From NCBI RefSeq assembly GCF_014199525.1, contig NZ_JACHNU010000002.1, forward strand, positions 416,147-480,146: a stretch of DNA of 64,000 bases. Reading direction: 5' to 3'. The notes under the pieces were generated by a model, which did not search any database, had not been told where the DNA came from, and saw only the letters and a program-made list of their open reading frames with translations. Source of the stretch: Conexibacter arvalis. GTDB taxonomy: Bacteria > Actinomycetota > Thermoleophilia > Solirubrobacterales > Solirubrobacteraceae. Shown piece by piece: positions 50,630 to 58,545 of this stretch. Position 1 is the stretch's first letter. Every line of letters starts with the position of its first letter. The position numbers and the translations under genes are program-made.

Positions 50630-51180
50630 CTGTCCGACCTCTCCTCGGCGGGGGCGTTGACGAGCCCCTCCAGCTGCTTGATCGCGCGGTGCAGCAGCAC
50701 CTTCGTCGCGCCGTCGGTGCGGCCGAGCGCACGCGCGATCTCGCGGTTGTCCATGCCGAGCGCGAAGCGCATGATCAGCGCCTCGCGACGGTCGTCGGGC
50801 AGCCGCTGGACGCCCGCGAGGATCTCCTCGAGCTCCTCGCGGCCCTCGACCAGCGTCTCGGTCGTGTGCGGAGCCGAGATCACCGCCGCGTCCTCGATCG
50901 CCGCCTGCGGCTTGCGCGCGCGGTCGCGGTAGAAGTTGGCCGCGAGGTTGTGCGCGATGCGGATGAGCCACGGCCGCAGCGGGCGGCCGTCGGACTCGCG
51001 CAGCGCGCGCTCGTAGTGGCGGTAGGCCTGCAGGAACGTCTGCTCGGTGAGGTCCTCGGCGTCGTGGTGGTTGCCGACGCGGTAGTACGCGTACGAGTAG
51101 ACGTCGCGCAGATGAGTCCGGTACAGCTCGGAGAACTGGCGGTCGAGCTCGACCTTGGATCTGCCTGGGGGATCGGGCAC
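50626..51180 (-). CDS. ECF-type RNA polymerase sigma factor
   Basis: 184 aa from the GTG at 51180. Region 2 YSYAYYRVGNHHDAEDLTEQ and RPWLIRIAHNLAANFYRDRA, region 4 LPDDRREALIMRFALGMDNR and EIARALGRTDGATKVLLHRA. TACTTC (complement of 51187-51192) is 6 nt before the start, the leaderless pattern. It directs polymerase to stress or envelope promoters; target set unknown. Co-translated with the small membrane protein downstream. Confidence 0.92.
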   Translation of the reverse strand: MPDPPGRSKVELDRQFSELYRTHLRDVYSYAYYRVGNHHDAEDLTEQTFLQAYRHYERALRESDGRPLRPWLIRIAHNLAANFYRDRARKPQAAIEDAAVISAPHTTETLVEGREELEEILAGVQRLPDDRREALIMRFALGMDNREIARALGRTDGATKVLLHRAIKQLEGLVNAPAEERSDR

Positions 51181-51214
51181 CGCATCGAAGTATCCCCGGG
51201 CGGGGGCGCGGACG

Positions 51215-52879
51215 CTAGGCGGCCTTGGCCGGCGCCGGACGCGCGGCCGGGTTGACGATCGCCTCGCTCCACTGCGCCGCGTCGATCCTCCCCTCGACGA
51301 AGGCGGCCAGCGCGGCGGTGGCGGGCGCGTCGACGCGCGCCTGCTCCAACATCTCCGCCAGCAGCGGCACGCTGTCGACCGACTCCGCCGCCTGCCCGAG
51401 CGCGCGTGCGATCTCCTCAGCGCCGAGGCCCCTCGCGAGCAGCTCGCCGGCGCGGCGGTTGCGGCTGCCGTCGGCGACGACCGTGGCGACGAGGTCGCCG
51501 GCGCCGGCGAGGCCGGCGAAGGTGTCGGGACCGGCGCCGCGGCGGCCGGCGAGCTCGGCGATCTCGGAGAAGACCTTGCCGGCGGCGGCGCCGGCGACGT
51601 TCGGGCCCGCGGTCGCCGCCGCGGCCGAGGCGGCCAGCACGGCGGCGTTCTTGGCGCAGCCGGCCAGCTCGACGCCGGCGACGTCGCGCGTCGCGTGAAC
51701 GTCGAAGCCCGCTCTGGCGAGCACCCTCGCGAGCTCCTGCGCGAAGGCGTCGTCGGCGGAGGCGAGCACGATCGACGCGCCGTTGCGGAAGGCGTCGGCG
51801 GCATGCGACGGACCGCCGAGGGCGGCGACCGAGCGCGCCTGGACGCGCTCCGCCGCGTAGGCGGAGGGCAGCGTCGCCAGCGGCGGGACGAGCCCCTTGG
51901 AGACGACGAGGACGCCGGCGCGGGCCGGGATGCGGGCGCCGTGGGCGGCGAGCGCCGCGGGCAGCGCGCGCGCCGGGACCGCGAGGCAGACGAGGTCGTG
52001 GGCGCTCAGCTCCAGCTCGGCGGCCGGTGCGACGCGAACGTTGTCCGGCAGCCTGACGCCGGGCAGGTAGCGCTCGTTGACGCGCTCGCGGCCGAGCAGC
52101 TCCGCCTGCTCGCGCGTGCGCGTGCCGAGGTCGACGTCGAGGCCGGCGCGCGCGAGCATCGCGGCGAGGCTGGTCCCCCACGAGCCGGCGCCGATGACCG
52201 CGGCGCGGCGCAGCGGCGTCTGGCCGCCGAGCCACTCCCACTGCAGCATCACGTTCGGCCAGATGCGGTCGGTGACGGCTGCCGCAAGCTCGCGTGAGGC
52301 GCTCTCGACGTGCGGGAAGGTGAGCGGCTTGCCGGCGCGGACGCGGATCTTTCTGGGACGTATCCGCCAGCCTCTGCGCACGTCGGTCGTGCCGATCAGG
52401 GCGAGCGGGACGACCGGGACGCCGGTCTCGAGCACGAGGCGGCCGACACCGCGCTTCGCCCTCCCGGGCGGGCCGGGCCGGACGCGCGTGCCCTCGGGGA
52501 AGATCAGGACCGAGTCGCCGCGGGCGAGGATCGCCTTCGCGGTCTCGATCGTCTGCTGGTCGCCGTTGCCGCGGTCGACCGGGAAGGCGCCGAGCGAGTT
52601 GAGGAACCACGCCTGCAGCCTGTTCTCGAACAGCTGCTTCTTCGCCACGTAGTAGAGCGGCCGGCGCGACATCGTCCCGACGATGAACGGGTCGAGGAAG
52701 CTGCGATGGTTGGCCGCGAAGATGACGGGCCCGTCCGGGATGTGCTCGCGCCCGACCCGCGACAGCCGGAAGTACAGGTGGAAGAACGGCTGGAAGAACG
52801 CGCGGACGACCCAGTACACGACCGGGTTGACGCCGCGTTCGCGAGCGCGTCGGTGGAGGGCATCGTGTCTCTCGCTCAT
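51215..52879 (-). CDS. PlsC-GpsA fusion: acylglycerol-phosphate acyltransferase plus glycerol-3-phosphate dehydrogenase
   Basis: 554 aa. Residues 1-215 are a PlsC-type acyltransferase (N57-H-R-S-F-L-D-P with the HX4D motif; FPEGTR at 127-132). Residues about 224-540 are GpsA: NAD-binding VIGAGSWGTSLAAMLARAG, VVSKGLVPPL, ALGGPSHAADAF, GCAKNAAVLAAS (catalytic Lys) and GLAGAGDLVATV. One chain would both make sn-glycerol-3-phosphate and add the second acyl chain to form phosphatidate. The two steps are normally on separate proteins. No internal start or stop separates the domains. It lies 34 nt before the sigma-factor gene. Confidence 0.9.
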   Translation of the reverse strand: MSERHDALHRRARERGVNPVVYWVVRAFFQPFFHLYFRLSRVGREHIPDGPVIFAANHRSFLDPFIVGTMSRRPLYYVAKKQLFENRLQAWFLNSLGAFPVDRGNGDQQTIETAKAILARGDSVLIFPEGTRVRPGPPGRAKRGVGRLVLETGVPVVPLALIGTTDVRRGWRIRPRKIRVRAGKPLTFPHVESASRELAAAVTDRIWPNVMLQWEWLGGQTPLRRAAVIGAGSWGTSLAAMLARAGLDVDLGTRTREQAELLGRERVNERYLPGVRLPDNVRVAPAAELELSAHDLVCLAVPARALPAALAAHGARIPARAGVLVVSKGLVPPLATLPSAYAAERVQARSVAALGGPSHAADAFRNGASIVLASADDAFAQELARVLARAGFDVHATRDVAGVELAGCAKNAAVLAASAAAATAGPNVAGAAAGKVFSEIAELAGRRGAGPDTFAGLAGAGDLVATVVADGSRNRRAGELLARGLGAEEIARALGQAAESVDSVPLLAEMLEQARVDAPATAALAAFVEGRIDAAQWSEAIVNPAARPAPAKAA

Positions 52880-52945
52880 CGGTGTTACGTACCCACGGCC
52901 AGACGGCGCGTTACAGCCGCGCGGCGCGGAGGTATGTCAAGACCG

Positions 52946-53506
52946 ATGGCTCTCGACACCAGACGCATGCTGCGAGGCGCCGCAGCGGGCGGGATCGCCG
53001 CCGCGATCTGGGCGCTCCAGCAGCCGCTCGACAAGCGCCTGTTCGGCAGCCGCTACGACGACGTCGAGCTGCTCGGCCGCTTCGTCGTGCGCGAGGGCGA
53101 CGGCTGGGCCGCGCCCGGCGCCGCGCTGCACGTGCAGAACGGCGCCCTGTTCGGCGCGCTCTTCGCCGCCCTCTCCCCCGCGCTGCCCGGCCCGCCTGCG
53201 GCGCGCGGCGCGCTCGTCGCGCTCGGCGAGCACCTCGCGCTGTGGCCGCTCGGGCGGCTCAGCGACCGATTCCACCCCGGCCGAGCAGAGCTGCCGACCC
53301 TGACCGGCAGCCGCCGGGCCTTCTGGCAGGCGGCGTGGCGCCACGCCCTCTTCGGCGTCGTGCTCGGCGAGCTGGAGCACCGCCTCAACGGCCCGCCGGC
53401 CGAGACCGCCGCGCCGCCGCCGACCGATCACGACCTCTCCGACTACGTCACCACCAACGGCCACGGCAACCTCGAGCACGCCGCGGTCGGGGGCGGCGAG
53501 GGGTGA
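52946..53506 (+). CDS. Hypothetical protein with conserved hydrophobic N-terminus
   Basis: 186 aa from the ATG at 52946 (an ATG at 52934 with GGAGGT directly before it is also possible). The opening RMLRGAAAGGIAAAIWALQQ, then PLDKRLFGSRYDDVELLGRF, resembles actinobacterial membrane-associated hypothetical proteins; a second hydrophobic stretch is ALFGALFAALSPALPG. No catalytic motif seen. TATGTC lies 7 nt before the ATG. It is divergent from the PlsC-GpsA gene. Confidence 0.7.
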   Translation: MALDTRRMLRGAAAGGIAAAIWALQQPLDKRLFGSRYDDVELLGRFVVREGDGWAAPGAALHVQNGALFGALFAALSPALPGPPAARGALVALGEHLALWPLGRLSDRFHPGRAELPTLTGSRRAFWQAAWRHALFGVVLGELEHRLNGPPAETAAPPPTDHDLSDYVTTNGHGNLEHAAVGGGEG

Positions 53507-53581
53507 GGGGCCGGAGGTTGACCGGCACTCACCGGTTGGGCGGCGAATGCTGCGTGCCGCCCGAGCGGGGCAGAACCCGAA

Positions 53582-53654
53582 AGCCGGAGACGGGACTCGA
53601 ACCCGTGACCCCCTGTTTACAAGACAGGTGCTCTACCAACTGAGCTACTCCGGC
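53582..53654 (-). tRNA. tRNA-Thr (anticodon UGU)
   Basis: 73 nt. Acceptor GCCGGAG/CTCCGGC, D-arm TAGCTCAGTTGGTAGAGC, anticodon arm CCTGT-CTTGTAA-ACAGG with anticodon TGT, T-arm CGGGTTCGAGTCCCG. The 3' CCA is not encoded. It reads ACA and ACG threonine codons. Confidence 0.97.
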
Positions 53655-53704
53655 GCGACGGTGCATTGTACGCGCAGCCGGGGCATCGGCCGCGACGGGC
53701 GCCG

Positions 53705-53932
53705 CTAGACGATCCCGGCCTCTCTCAGCTCCGCCAGCCAGGCGGCCGGGCGGGCCGGGCCCTCGTGGACGACGATCACGGTGCCGGGCGTCGTCGAGGG
53801 CAGCACGTCGACGACGGCCGGGAAGAGCTCCAGCTCGGTGCGGACGAGCTGGGCGGCCATCGTCGCCGGGGTCAGCTCGTAGCCGAGCGACAGCGGCGTC
53901 GCCCACACGACCGAGGAGGCGGCTCTGCTCAT
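53705..53932 (-). CDS. Small hypothetical protein
   Basis: 75 aa, no recognised family; sequence AASSVVWATPLSLGYELTPA, then AELREAGIV at the end. TACGGT (complement of 53940-53945) is 7 nt before the ATG, matching the leaderless pattern, which is the main support. No signal peptide or membrane segment. Confidence 0.6.
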   Translation of the reverse strand: MSRAASSVVWATPLSLGYELTPATMAAQLVRTELELFPAVVDVLPSTTPGTVIVVHEGPARPAAWLAELREAGIV

Positions 53933-54003
53933 GCGGCTCACCGTAGCAGCGGCGGGCCGTCCGGCCGGACCGAACCGGAGCGGCCGCGCGACCGGCGACG
54001 CGC

Positions 54004-54234
54004 TCAGTAGCCGGCGGTCGGCGGGGGCGGCGGCGCGGTCGGGCCGCCGGGGCCGGCGCCGCGGTCGCGGTTGGCCATCACGATCATCGCCAGCGAGATC
54101 ACGAGGGCGAGCGCTCCCGCGATCATCAGGATCAGGCCGACCGTCTGGATGTCGACGCCCGCCACCTGCGCGGTCACCGCGTACTTGAGGATCGCGCCGA
54201 CCGCGATCAGGAAGATGGAGCCGCCTATCGACAC
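54004..54234 (-). CDS. DUF6458 small membrane protein
   Basis: 76 aa, GTG start. Two hydrophobic helices (SIGGSIFLIAVGAILKYAVT and VGLILMIAGALALVISLAMI) and a glycine/proline-rich tail (PGGPTAPPPPP) are the DUF6458 pattern, found in many actinobacteria. Function unknown. TAGGAT (complement of 54241-54246) is exactly 6 nt before the GTG. It is 9 nt after the AI-2E-type permease stop. Confidence 0.82.
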   Translation of the reverse strand: MSIGGSIFLIAVGAILKYAVTAQVAGVDIQTVGLILMIAGALALVISLAMIVMANRDRGAGPGGPTAPPPPPTAGY

Positions 54235-54243
54235 GGGACGATC

Positions 54244-55356
54244 CTACCCCGACCCGGCGGACGGCTCCACGGCAGGCGCGGCGCCCGGCGGCAGCTCGAG
54301 CCCCGCCGCCTTCTCCGCGCGCCAATGCCACCAGTCCTTGACCGCGATCTGGATCGAGGCGGCGACCGGGACGGCCAGCAGCGCTCCCGGCACGCCGAGC
54401 AGCGTGCCGCCGCACAGCACCGCGAAGATCACGCCGAACGGGTGGACGCCGACCGCGCGGTTCTGGATTCGCGGCTGGATCAGGTTGTTCTCGATCTGCT
54501 GGTAGACGATCGCCCAGATCACCCAGATGATCGTGTCGAGCGGGAAGTCGGCGAAGACGGTCACGATGCCGACGATGACCGCTCCGATCGTCGCGCCGAC
54601 CATCGGGATCAGGTCGAACAGCGCGGTCATCACCGCCAGCGGCGCCGCGAACGGGATCCCAAGGATCGTCAGCACGATGAAGGTCGTTATGCCGGCGACG
54701 AACGCCTGCAGCAGCGCGCCGGCGACGTAGGCGCCGACCGCCTGGCCCATCCGCTCCAGCGTCGCGCCGAGCCGCCTCCCCCGCTCCGCCGGCTGCAGCG
54801 CCAGCAGCCCCCGCACCCAGCGCGGCCCGCTGCCGAGGATGAACGCGACCATGATGAAGATCGTCACGGCGGCGAAGACCGAGTTGACGATCCCGACACC
54901 GAGGTTGCCGAGCAGCTCCGCCGCGTCGCCGATTCTCGACGGCAGGTCGTTGGCCCAGTCCTGGACCTTGCCGGTGATGTCGTACTCCTCGTTGATTCTC
55001 TGGAGCCGCTCGTTGTTGTTGACGTAGTCGTTGAACTCGCGCGCGTAGTCGGGAACCTTCTCGACCAGGTTGGAGCCCTCGCGCACGAGCGGCGGGACCA
55101 CGATCGCGATCACCGCGACCGGGATCAGCAGCACCGAGATCAGCGTCAGCGTGATCGCCCAGCCGCGTCTCATCCAGCGGCTGAGGAAGGCGACGGGACC
55201 GGACAGCGCGACCGCGATGAAGCTGGCGATCAGCAGCCAGCCGATCGGTCTGCGCAGCAGGAACAGCAGGTAGAGGCCCGCGACGACGGCGACGACGGTG
55301 ATCGTCGTCGTGAAGACCGTGCGGGCGAGCGAGGTCGAGCGGGGCTCCGCGTTCAT
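54244..55356 (-). CDS. AI-2E family (PerM-like) membrane protein
   Basis: 370 aa, about eight membrane helices: VFTTTITVVAVVAGLYLLFL, AITLTLISVLLIPVAVIAIV, a soluble middle with VEKVPDYAREFNDYVNNNER, and FLDLIPMVGATIGAVIVG-like ALFDLIPMVGATIGAVIVGI, the family core. The family moves small solutes (Na+/H+ or autoinducer-2 are cited); substrate here unknown. The C-terminus is acidic and cytosolic. Confidence 0.88.
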   Translation of the reverse strand: MNAEPRSTSLARTVFTTTITVVAVVAGLYLLFLLRRPIGWLLIASFIAVALSGPVAFLSRWMRRGWAITLTLISVLLIPVAVIAIVVPPLVREGSNLVEKVPDYAREFNDYVNNNERLQRINEEYDITGKVQDWANDLPSRIGDAAELLGNLGVGIVNSVFAAVTIFIMVAFILGSGPRWVRGLLALQPAERGRRLGATLERMGQAVGAYVAGALLQAFVAGITTFIVLTILGIPFAAPLAVMTALFDLIPMVGATIGAVIVGIVTVFADFPLDTIIWVIWAIVYQQIENNLIQPRIQNRAVGVHPFGVIFAVLCGGTLLGVPGALLAVPVAASIQIAVKDWWHWRAEKAAGLELPPGAAPAVEPSAGSG

Positions 55357-55407
55357 CGGCGATCAGTTCGCCGCCTGCCGCCGAGCACCTGCCCCGTCGC
55401 GCCGCGA

Positions 55408-57870
55408 TCAGCCGGATGAGCCGGCCGCCGCCCGCCGCTCCAGCACTCTCACGACCCGCAGCGCGAGCGCGAGCAGCACGAGCGTGACCGCGGTGCCGAT
55501 CGCCCACGCGGCGGTCATCCCGCCGGTCGGCGTCGCGAGATCGAAGAAGTCGCGGCCGGCCGGGACCGCGGCGACGAGCACGAAGCCGAGCGCCATCAGC
55601 AGGCAGAGGCCGCCGACCGCGAACCGCCGCTTGCCGGGCTCGTCCTCCAGCACCATCACGATCGCCAGGCCGGCCGTGACGACCGTCGCCGCCGTGACCG
55701 TGCGCGCCTCGACCAGCGAGCCGTCGAAGGCGTGGCGCGACAGCAGATACGCCGACAGGATGCCGGCGCCGGTCGCCAGCCCGGCCGGCAGCGAGAAGCG
55801 CGCGATCGCCTTCAGGAAGCCCTCCGGCCGCCACGGCCCGGTGCTCGGCGCGAGCGCGAGGAAGAAGGCCGGGATGCCGATCGTCAGCGACGAGGTGAGC
55901 GTGAACTGGCGCGGCAGCAGCGGGAAGACGCCGCTGGGGATCGCGATCGTCAGCAGCAGGAAGGCGGTGAACAGCGCCTTCGTCACGAACAGGCGCGCGA
56001 CGCGCTGGATGTTGCGCAGGATCTGGCGGCCCTCGTGGACCATCCGCGGAACCTCGTCGAACTCGCCGGAGACGAGCACGAGGTCGGAGACCGAGCGCGC
56101 CATCTGCGTCCCGCTCCCCTGCGCGATCGCCAGCCGCGCCTGCTTCAGCGCCGGCACGTCGTTGACGCCGTCGCCGAGCATGCCGACGTACTCGCCGGCG
56201 TCGGCCAGCACGCGCACGACGCGCGCCTTGTCCTCCGGCGAGATGCGGCCGATCGCCGGCGCGGCGCGGACCGCCTCCAGCAGCTCCTCGTCGCCGTCGG
56301 GGAGCGCGCCGCCGTCGAGCGCGTCGGTGCGCGCCGGGACGCCTGCGTCGCGGGCAATCGCGTTGACCGTCGAGGGGTTGTCGCCGGAGAGGACCTTCAG
56401 CGCCACCTCCTCTCTGCCGAAGAACGCGACCGTCTCGTCGGCGCTGCTGCGCAGCCGCTCGGCCAGCACGACGATCCCGAGCGGGCGTGTCCCCTCCGGC
56501 AGCGGCGCGTCGGGCGCGGCCTCAGGCAGCGGGCCCTGGGCGCCGACGAGCGCGAGCACGCGGCGGCCGCCGGCAGCGCGCTCGGCCGCCCGCGCCCGCA
56601 GCTCGGCGGCGGAGCGGGCGCTCGCGCCGTCGCGCTCCTCCCCAGCGCCGTCGCGGCCGGGCGCGGAGGTCGGCCCGGCGCCGTCGAGCAGCGCCTCCGG
56701 CGCGCCGAGCACGTACCGCTGCCCGTCCAGCTCCAGCGCGCTCCAGCGGCGCCGGGACGAGAACGGCACCTGCGCGGTCGGCTCGACCGCCGCGTCGTCG
56801 CCGTCGAGGCGGGCGGCGTGGACGGCCTCGAGCGTCGAGTTGCGCGACGGGGCGCTGGCGGCGAAGCGGCCGAGCGCCGCGCGCAGCTGGGACTCGGTGA
56901 CGCCGTCGGCCGGGGTCGTCTCGACGACGCGCAGCGACGCCTCCGTCAACGTGCCGGTCTTGTCGGTGCACATCACCGAGACCGACGCGAGCGACTCGAT
57001 CGCGTTCAGCTGCTGCGCGAGCACGCCGCGGCGGGCCATCTTCGCCGCCGACACCGCCGCCGTCAGGCTGACGAGCAGGATCAGCCCCTCCGGGACGATG
57101 TTGACGACCGCCGCGGTCAGCGTCTCGACCGCCTGCGCCTGGCCGACGTCGCGGATCGCGAGCGAGATCCCGAGCGCGAGCCCGAGCGGCGCCATCACGC
57201 CGACGAGGATGATCAGCAGCCGGTCCATCGCCTTCTCCAGCGGCGAGCGCGGATGGCGGAAGGCGCGCGCGGTCGCGGCCAATCTCGCCGCGCGGCTGTC
57301 GGGGCCGACCGCGGTCGCCTCGAAGGCGCCGTCGCCCTCGACGACGAACGAGCCGGAGAAGACCTCGCGGTCGACCTCGCCGCGGACCGGCTCGGACTCG
57401 CCGGTCAGGTTCGACTCGTCGAGCGCGAGCCCGTCGGCGCGCACGAGCCGGCCGTCGGCGACGACCTGGTCGCCGGTTCTCACCTGGACGAGGTCGCCGA
57501 CGACGACGTCGGCGATCGGCAGCTCGCGGGCGCTGCCGTCGCGGACCACCGTCGCGTGCGGGGCGACGAGCGCCGCCAGCGCGTCGAGCGCCCGCTTGGC
57601 GCGGATCTCCTGGAAGGTGCCGATCGCCGTGTTGGCGACCAGGATGCCGAGGAAGAGCGCGTCCTTGGGATTCCCGAACGCGATCGTCGCCGCGCCGAAG
57701 ACCGCGAGGATCAGGTTGAAGACCGTGAAGGTGTTGGCGACGAAGATCGAGCGGTAGGAGCGGCTCGACGCCTGGTCGGGCAGCGGCCCGCGCTCGCGCA
57801 GCCGCCGCTGCGCCTCGGCCTCGGTGAGGCCGGTCGGCCGCGTTGCGCGCTCGACGTCGGTGCCCGTCAC
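55408..57870 (-). CDS. P-type ATPase (HAD-IC, E1-E2 type cation pump)
   Basis: 820 aa from the GTG at 57870; TAGCCT (complement of 57878-57883) is 7 nt before it. Phosphorylated Asp in MCTDKTGTLTE, actuator LDESNLTGESEPV, hinge MLGDGVNDVPALKQA and a cation-pump layout of about ten membrane helices. An insert around the nucleotide domain (GAGPTSAPGRDGAGEERDGA) is unusual. Best match is the uncharacterised cation-transporting branch; the ion cannot be read from sequence. I see no metal-binding N-terminal domain. Confidence 0.9.
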   Translation of the reverse strand: MTGTDVERATRPTGLTEAEAQRRLRERGPLPDQASSRSYRSIFVANTFTVFNLILAVFGAATIAFGNPKDALFLGILVANTAIGTFQEIRAKRALDALAALVAPHATVVRDGSARELPIADVVVGDLVQVRTGDQVVADGRLVRADGLALDESNLTGESEPVRGEVDREVFSGSFVVEGDGAFEATAVGPDSRAARLAATARAFRHPRSPLEKAMDRLLIILVGVMAPLGLALGISLAIRDVGQAQAVETLTAAVVNIVPEGLILLVSLTAAVSAAKMARRGVLAQQLNAIESLASVSVMCTDKTGTLTEASLRVVETTPADGVTESQLRAALGRFAASAPSRNSTLEAVHAARLDGDDAAVEPTAQVPFSSRRRWSALELDGQRYVLGAPEALLDGAGPTSAPGRDGAGEERDGASARSAAELRARAAERAAGGRRVLALVGAQGPLPEAAPDAPLPEGTRPLGIVVLAERLRSSADETVAFFGREEVALKVLSGDNPSTVNAIARDAGVPARTDALDGGALPDGDEELLEAVRAAPAIGRISPEDKARVVRVLADAGEYVGMLGDGVNDVPALKQARLAIAQGSGTQMARSVSDLVLVSGEFDEVPRMVHEGRQILRNIQRVARLFVTKALFTAFLLLTIAIPSGVFPLLPRQFTLTSSLTIGIPAFFLALAPSTGPWRPEGFLKAIARFSLPAGLATGAGILSAYLLSRHAFDGSLVEARTVTAATVVTAGLAIVMVLEDEPGKRRFAVGGLCLLMALGFVLVAAVPAGRDFFDLATPTGGMTAAWAIGTAVTLVLLALALRVVRVLERRAAAGSSG

Positions 57871-57934
57871 AGCAGGCAGGCTACCGCGGCCTCCGCCCGC
57901 CGACCGTGCGGGCGCCCACACCTCTCGCGGGCGC

Positions 57935-58444
57935 TCAACCGCCGCTCCTGCCGCGCGGCGTCGGGGCGCCGGCGCGCAGCGTGCGCATGCCGGGATGGAC
58001 GCCGGCCGGCACGCCCTGCTCCTCGGCGACGCGGCGCAGCAGCTCGGCGAGCGTCCGGCGCTCGTCGTCGTCGAGCGCCGCCGTGACCGTGCGCTCGTGC
58101 TCGGCGCCGATCGCGCGGACCCGCTGGTCCATCTCCTCCCCGGCCGCGGTCAGGCGGAGGGCGAAGACGCGGCGGTCGGTCGGCGAGCGGTCGCGGCGGA
58201 TCAGCTCGCGTCTCTCCAGCTCGTCGATCAGCGCGACGAGGCGGTTGGGCGCGATCCCGATCTTGCGCGCCAGCGCCTGCTGGCTCTGGCCCGGCTCCTC
58301 GCCGACCAGCCGCAGGATCCCGGCATGCGGCGGGACCAGGCCGAGCGGCGCGACCGCCTCGGCGAAGCGGTGCGAGACGTGGAAGCCGAGCTTCGACATC
58401 AGGAACGTCACGCCGTGCATCGCGTCGGGGGCTGGCGGGCACAT
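57935..58444 (-). CDS. MarR-family transcriptional regulator
   Basis: 169 aa. Winged helix: QQALARKIGIAPNRLVALID (recognition helix), ELERRELIRRDRSPTDRRVF (wing) and LRLTAAGEEMDQRVRAIGAE (dimerisation helix). It is divergent from the MFS pump, the classical MarR-efflux pairing, and a large inverted repeat (58477-58519) lies between them, so it probably represses the pump until a toxic ligand binds. Confidence 0.92.
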   Translation of the reverse strand: MCPPAPDAMHGVTFLMSKLGFHVSHRFAEAVAPLGLVPPHAGILRLVGEEPGQSQQALARKIGIAPNRLVALIDELERRELIRRDRSPTDRRVFALRLTAAGEEMDQRVRAIGAEHERTVTAALDDDERRTLAELLRRVAEEQGVPAGVHPGMRTLRAGAPTPRGRSGG

Positions 58445-58476
58445 GAGAAGGCCAGGGTATCAATCTGTTCACGGTC

Positions 58477-58519
58477 AGAATCGTTACTTGCAAGAATCAT
58501 TCCCGAGTGGAACGATTCT
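58477..58519. promoter_or_regulatory. Probable MarR operator in the regulator-pump intergenic region
   Basis: Outer arms AGAATCGTT (58477-58485) and AACGATTCT (58511-58519) are perfect inverted repeats; inside lies the 8-bp palindrome CTTGCAAG (58487-58494), extended as TTACTTGCAAGAAT. AT-rich against a GC-rich background and within 30 nt of both starts. Confidence 0.7.
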
Positions 58520-58545
58520 CCGCCAGACCGATCTGAGGAGACTCG

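Noticed and set aside
53529-53906. Open frame giving AGVAQLVEHLSCKQGVTGSS
   Set aside because: This is the known false translation of a tRNA (here tRNA-Thr) and not a protein.
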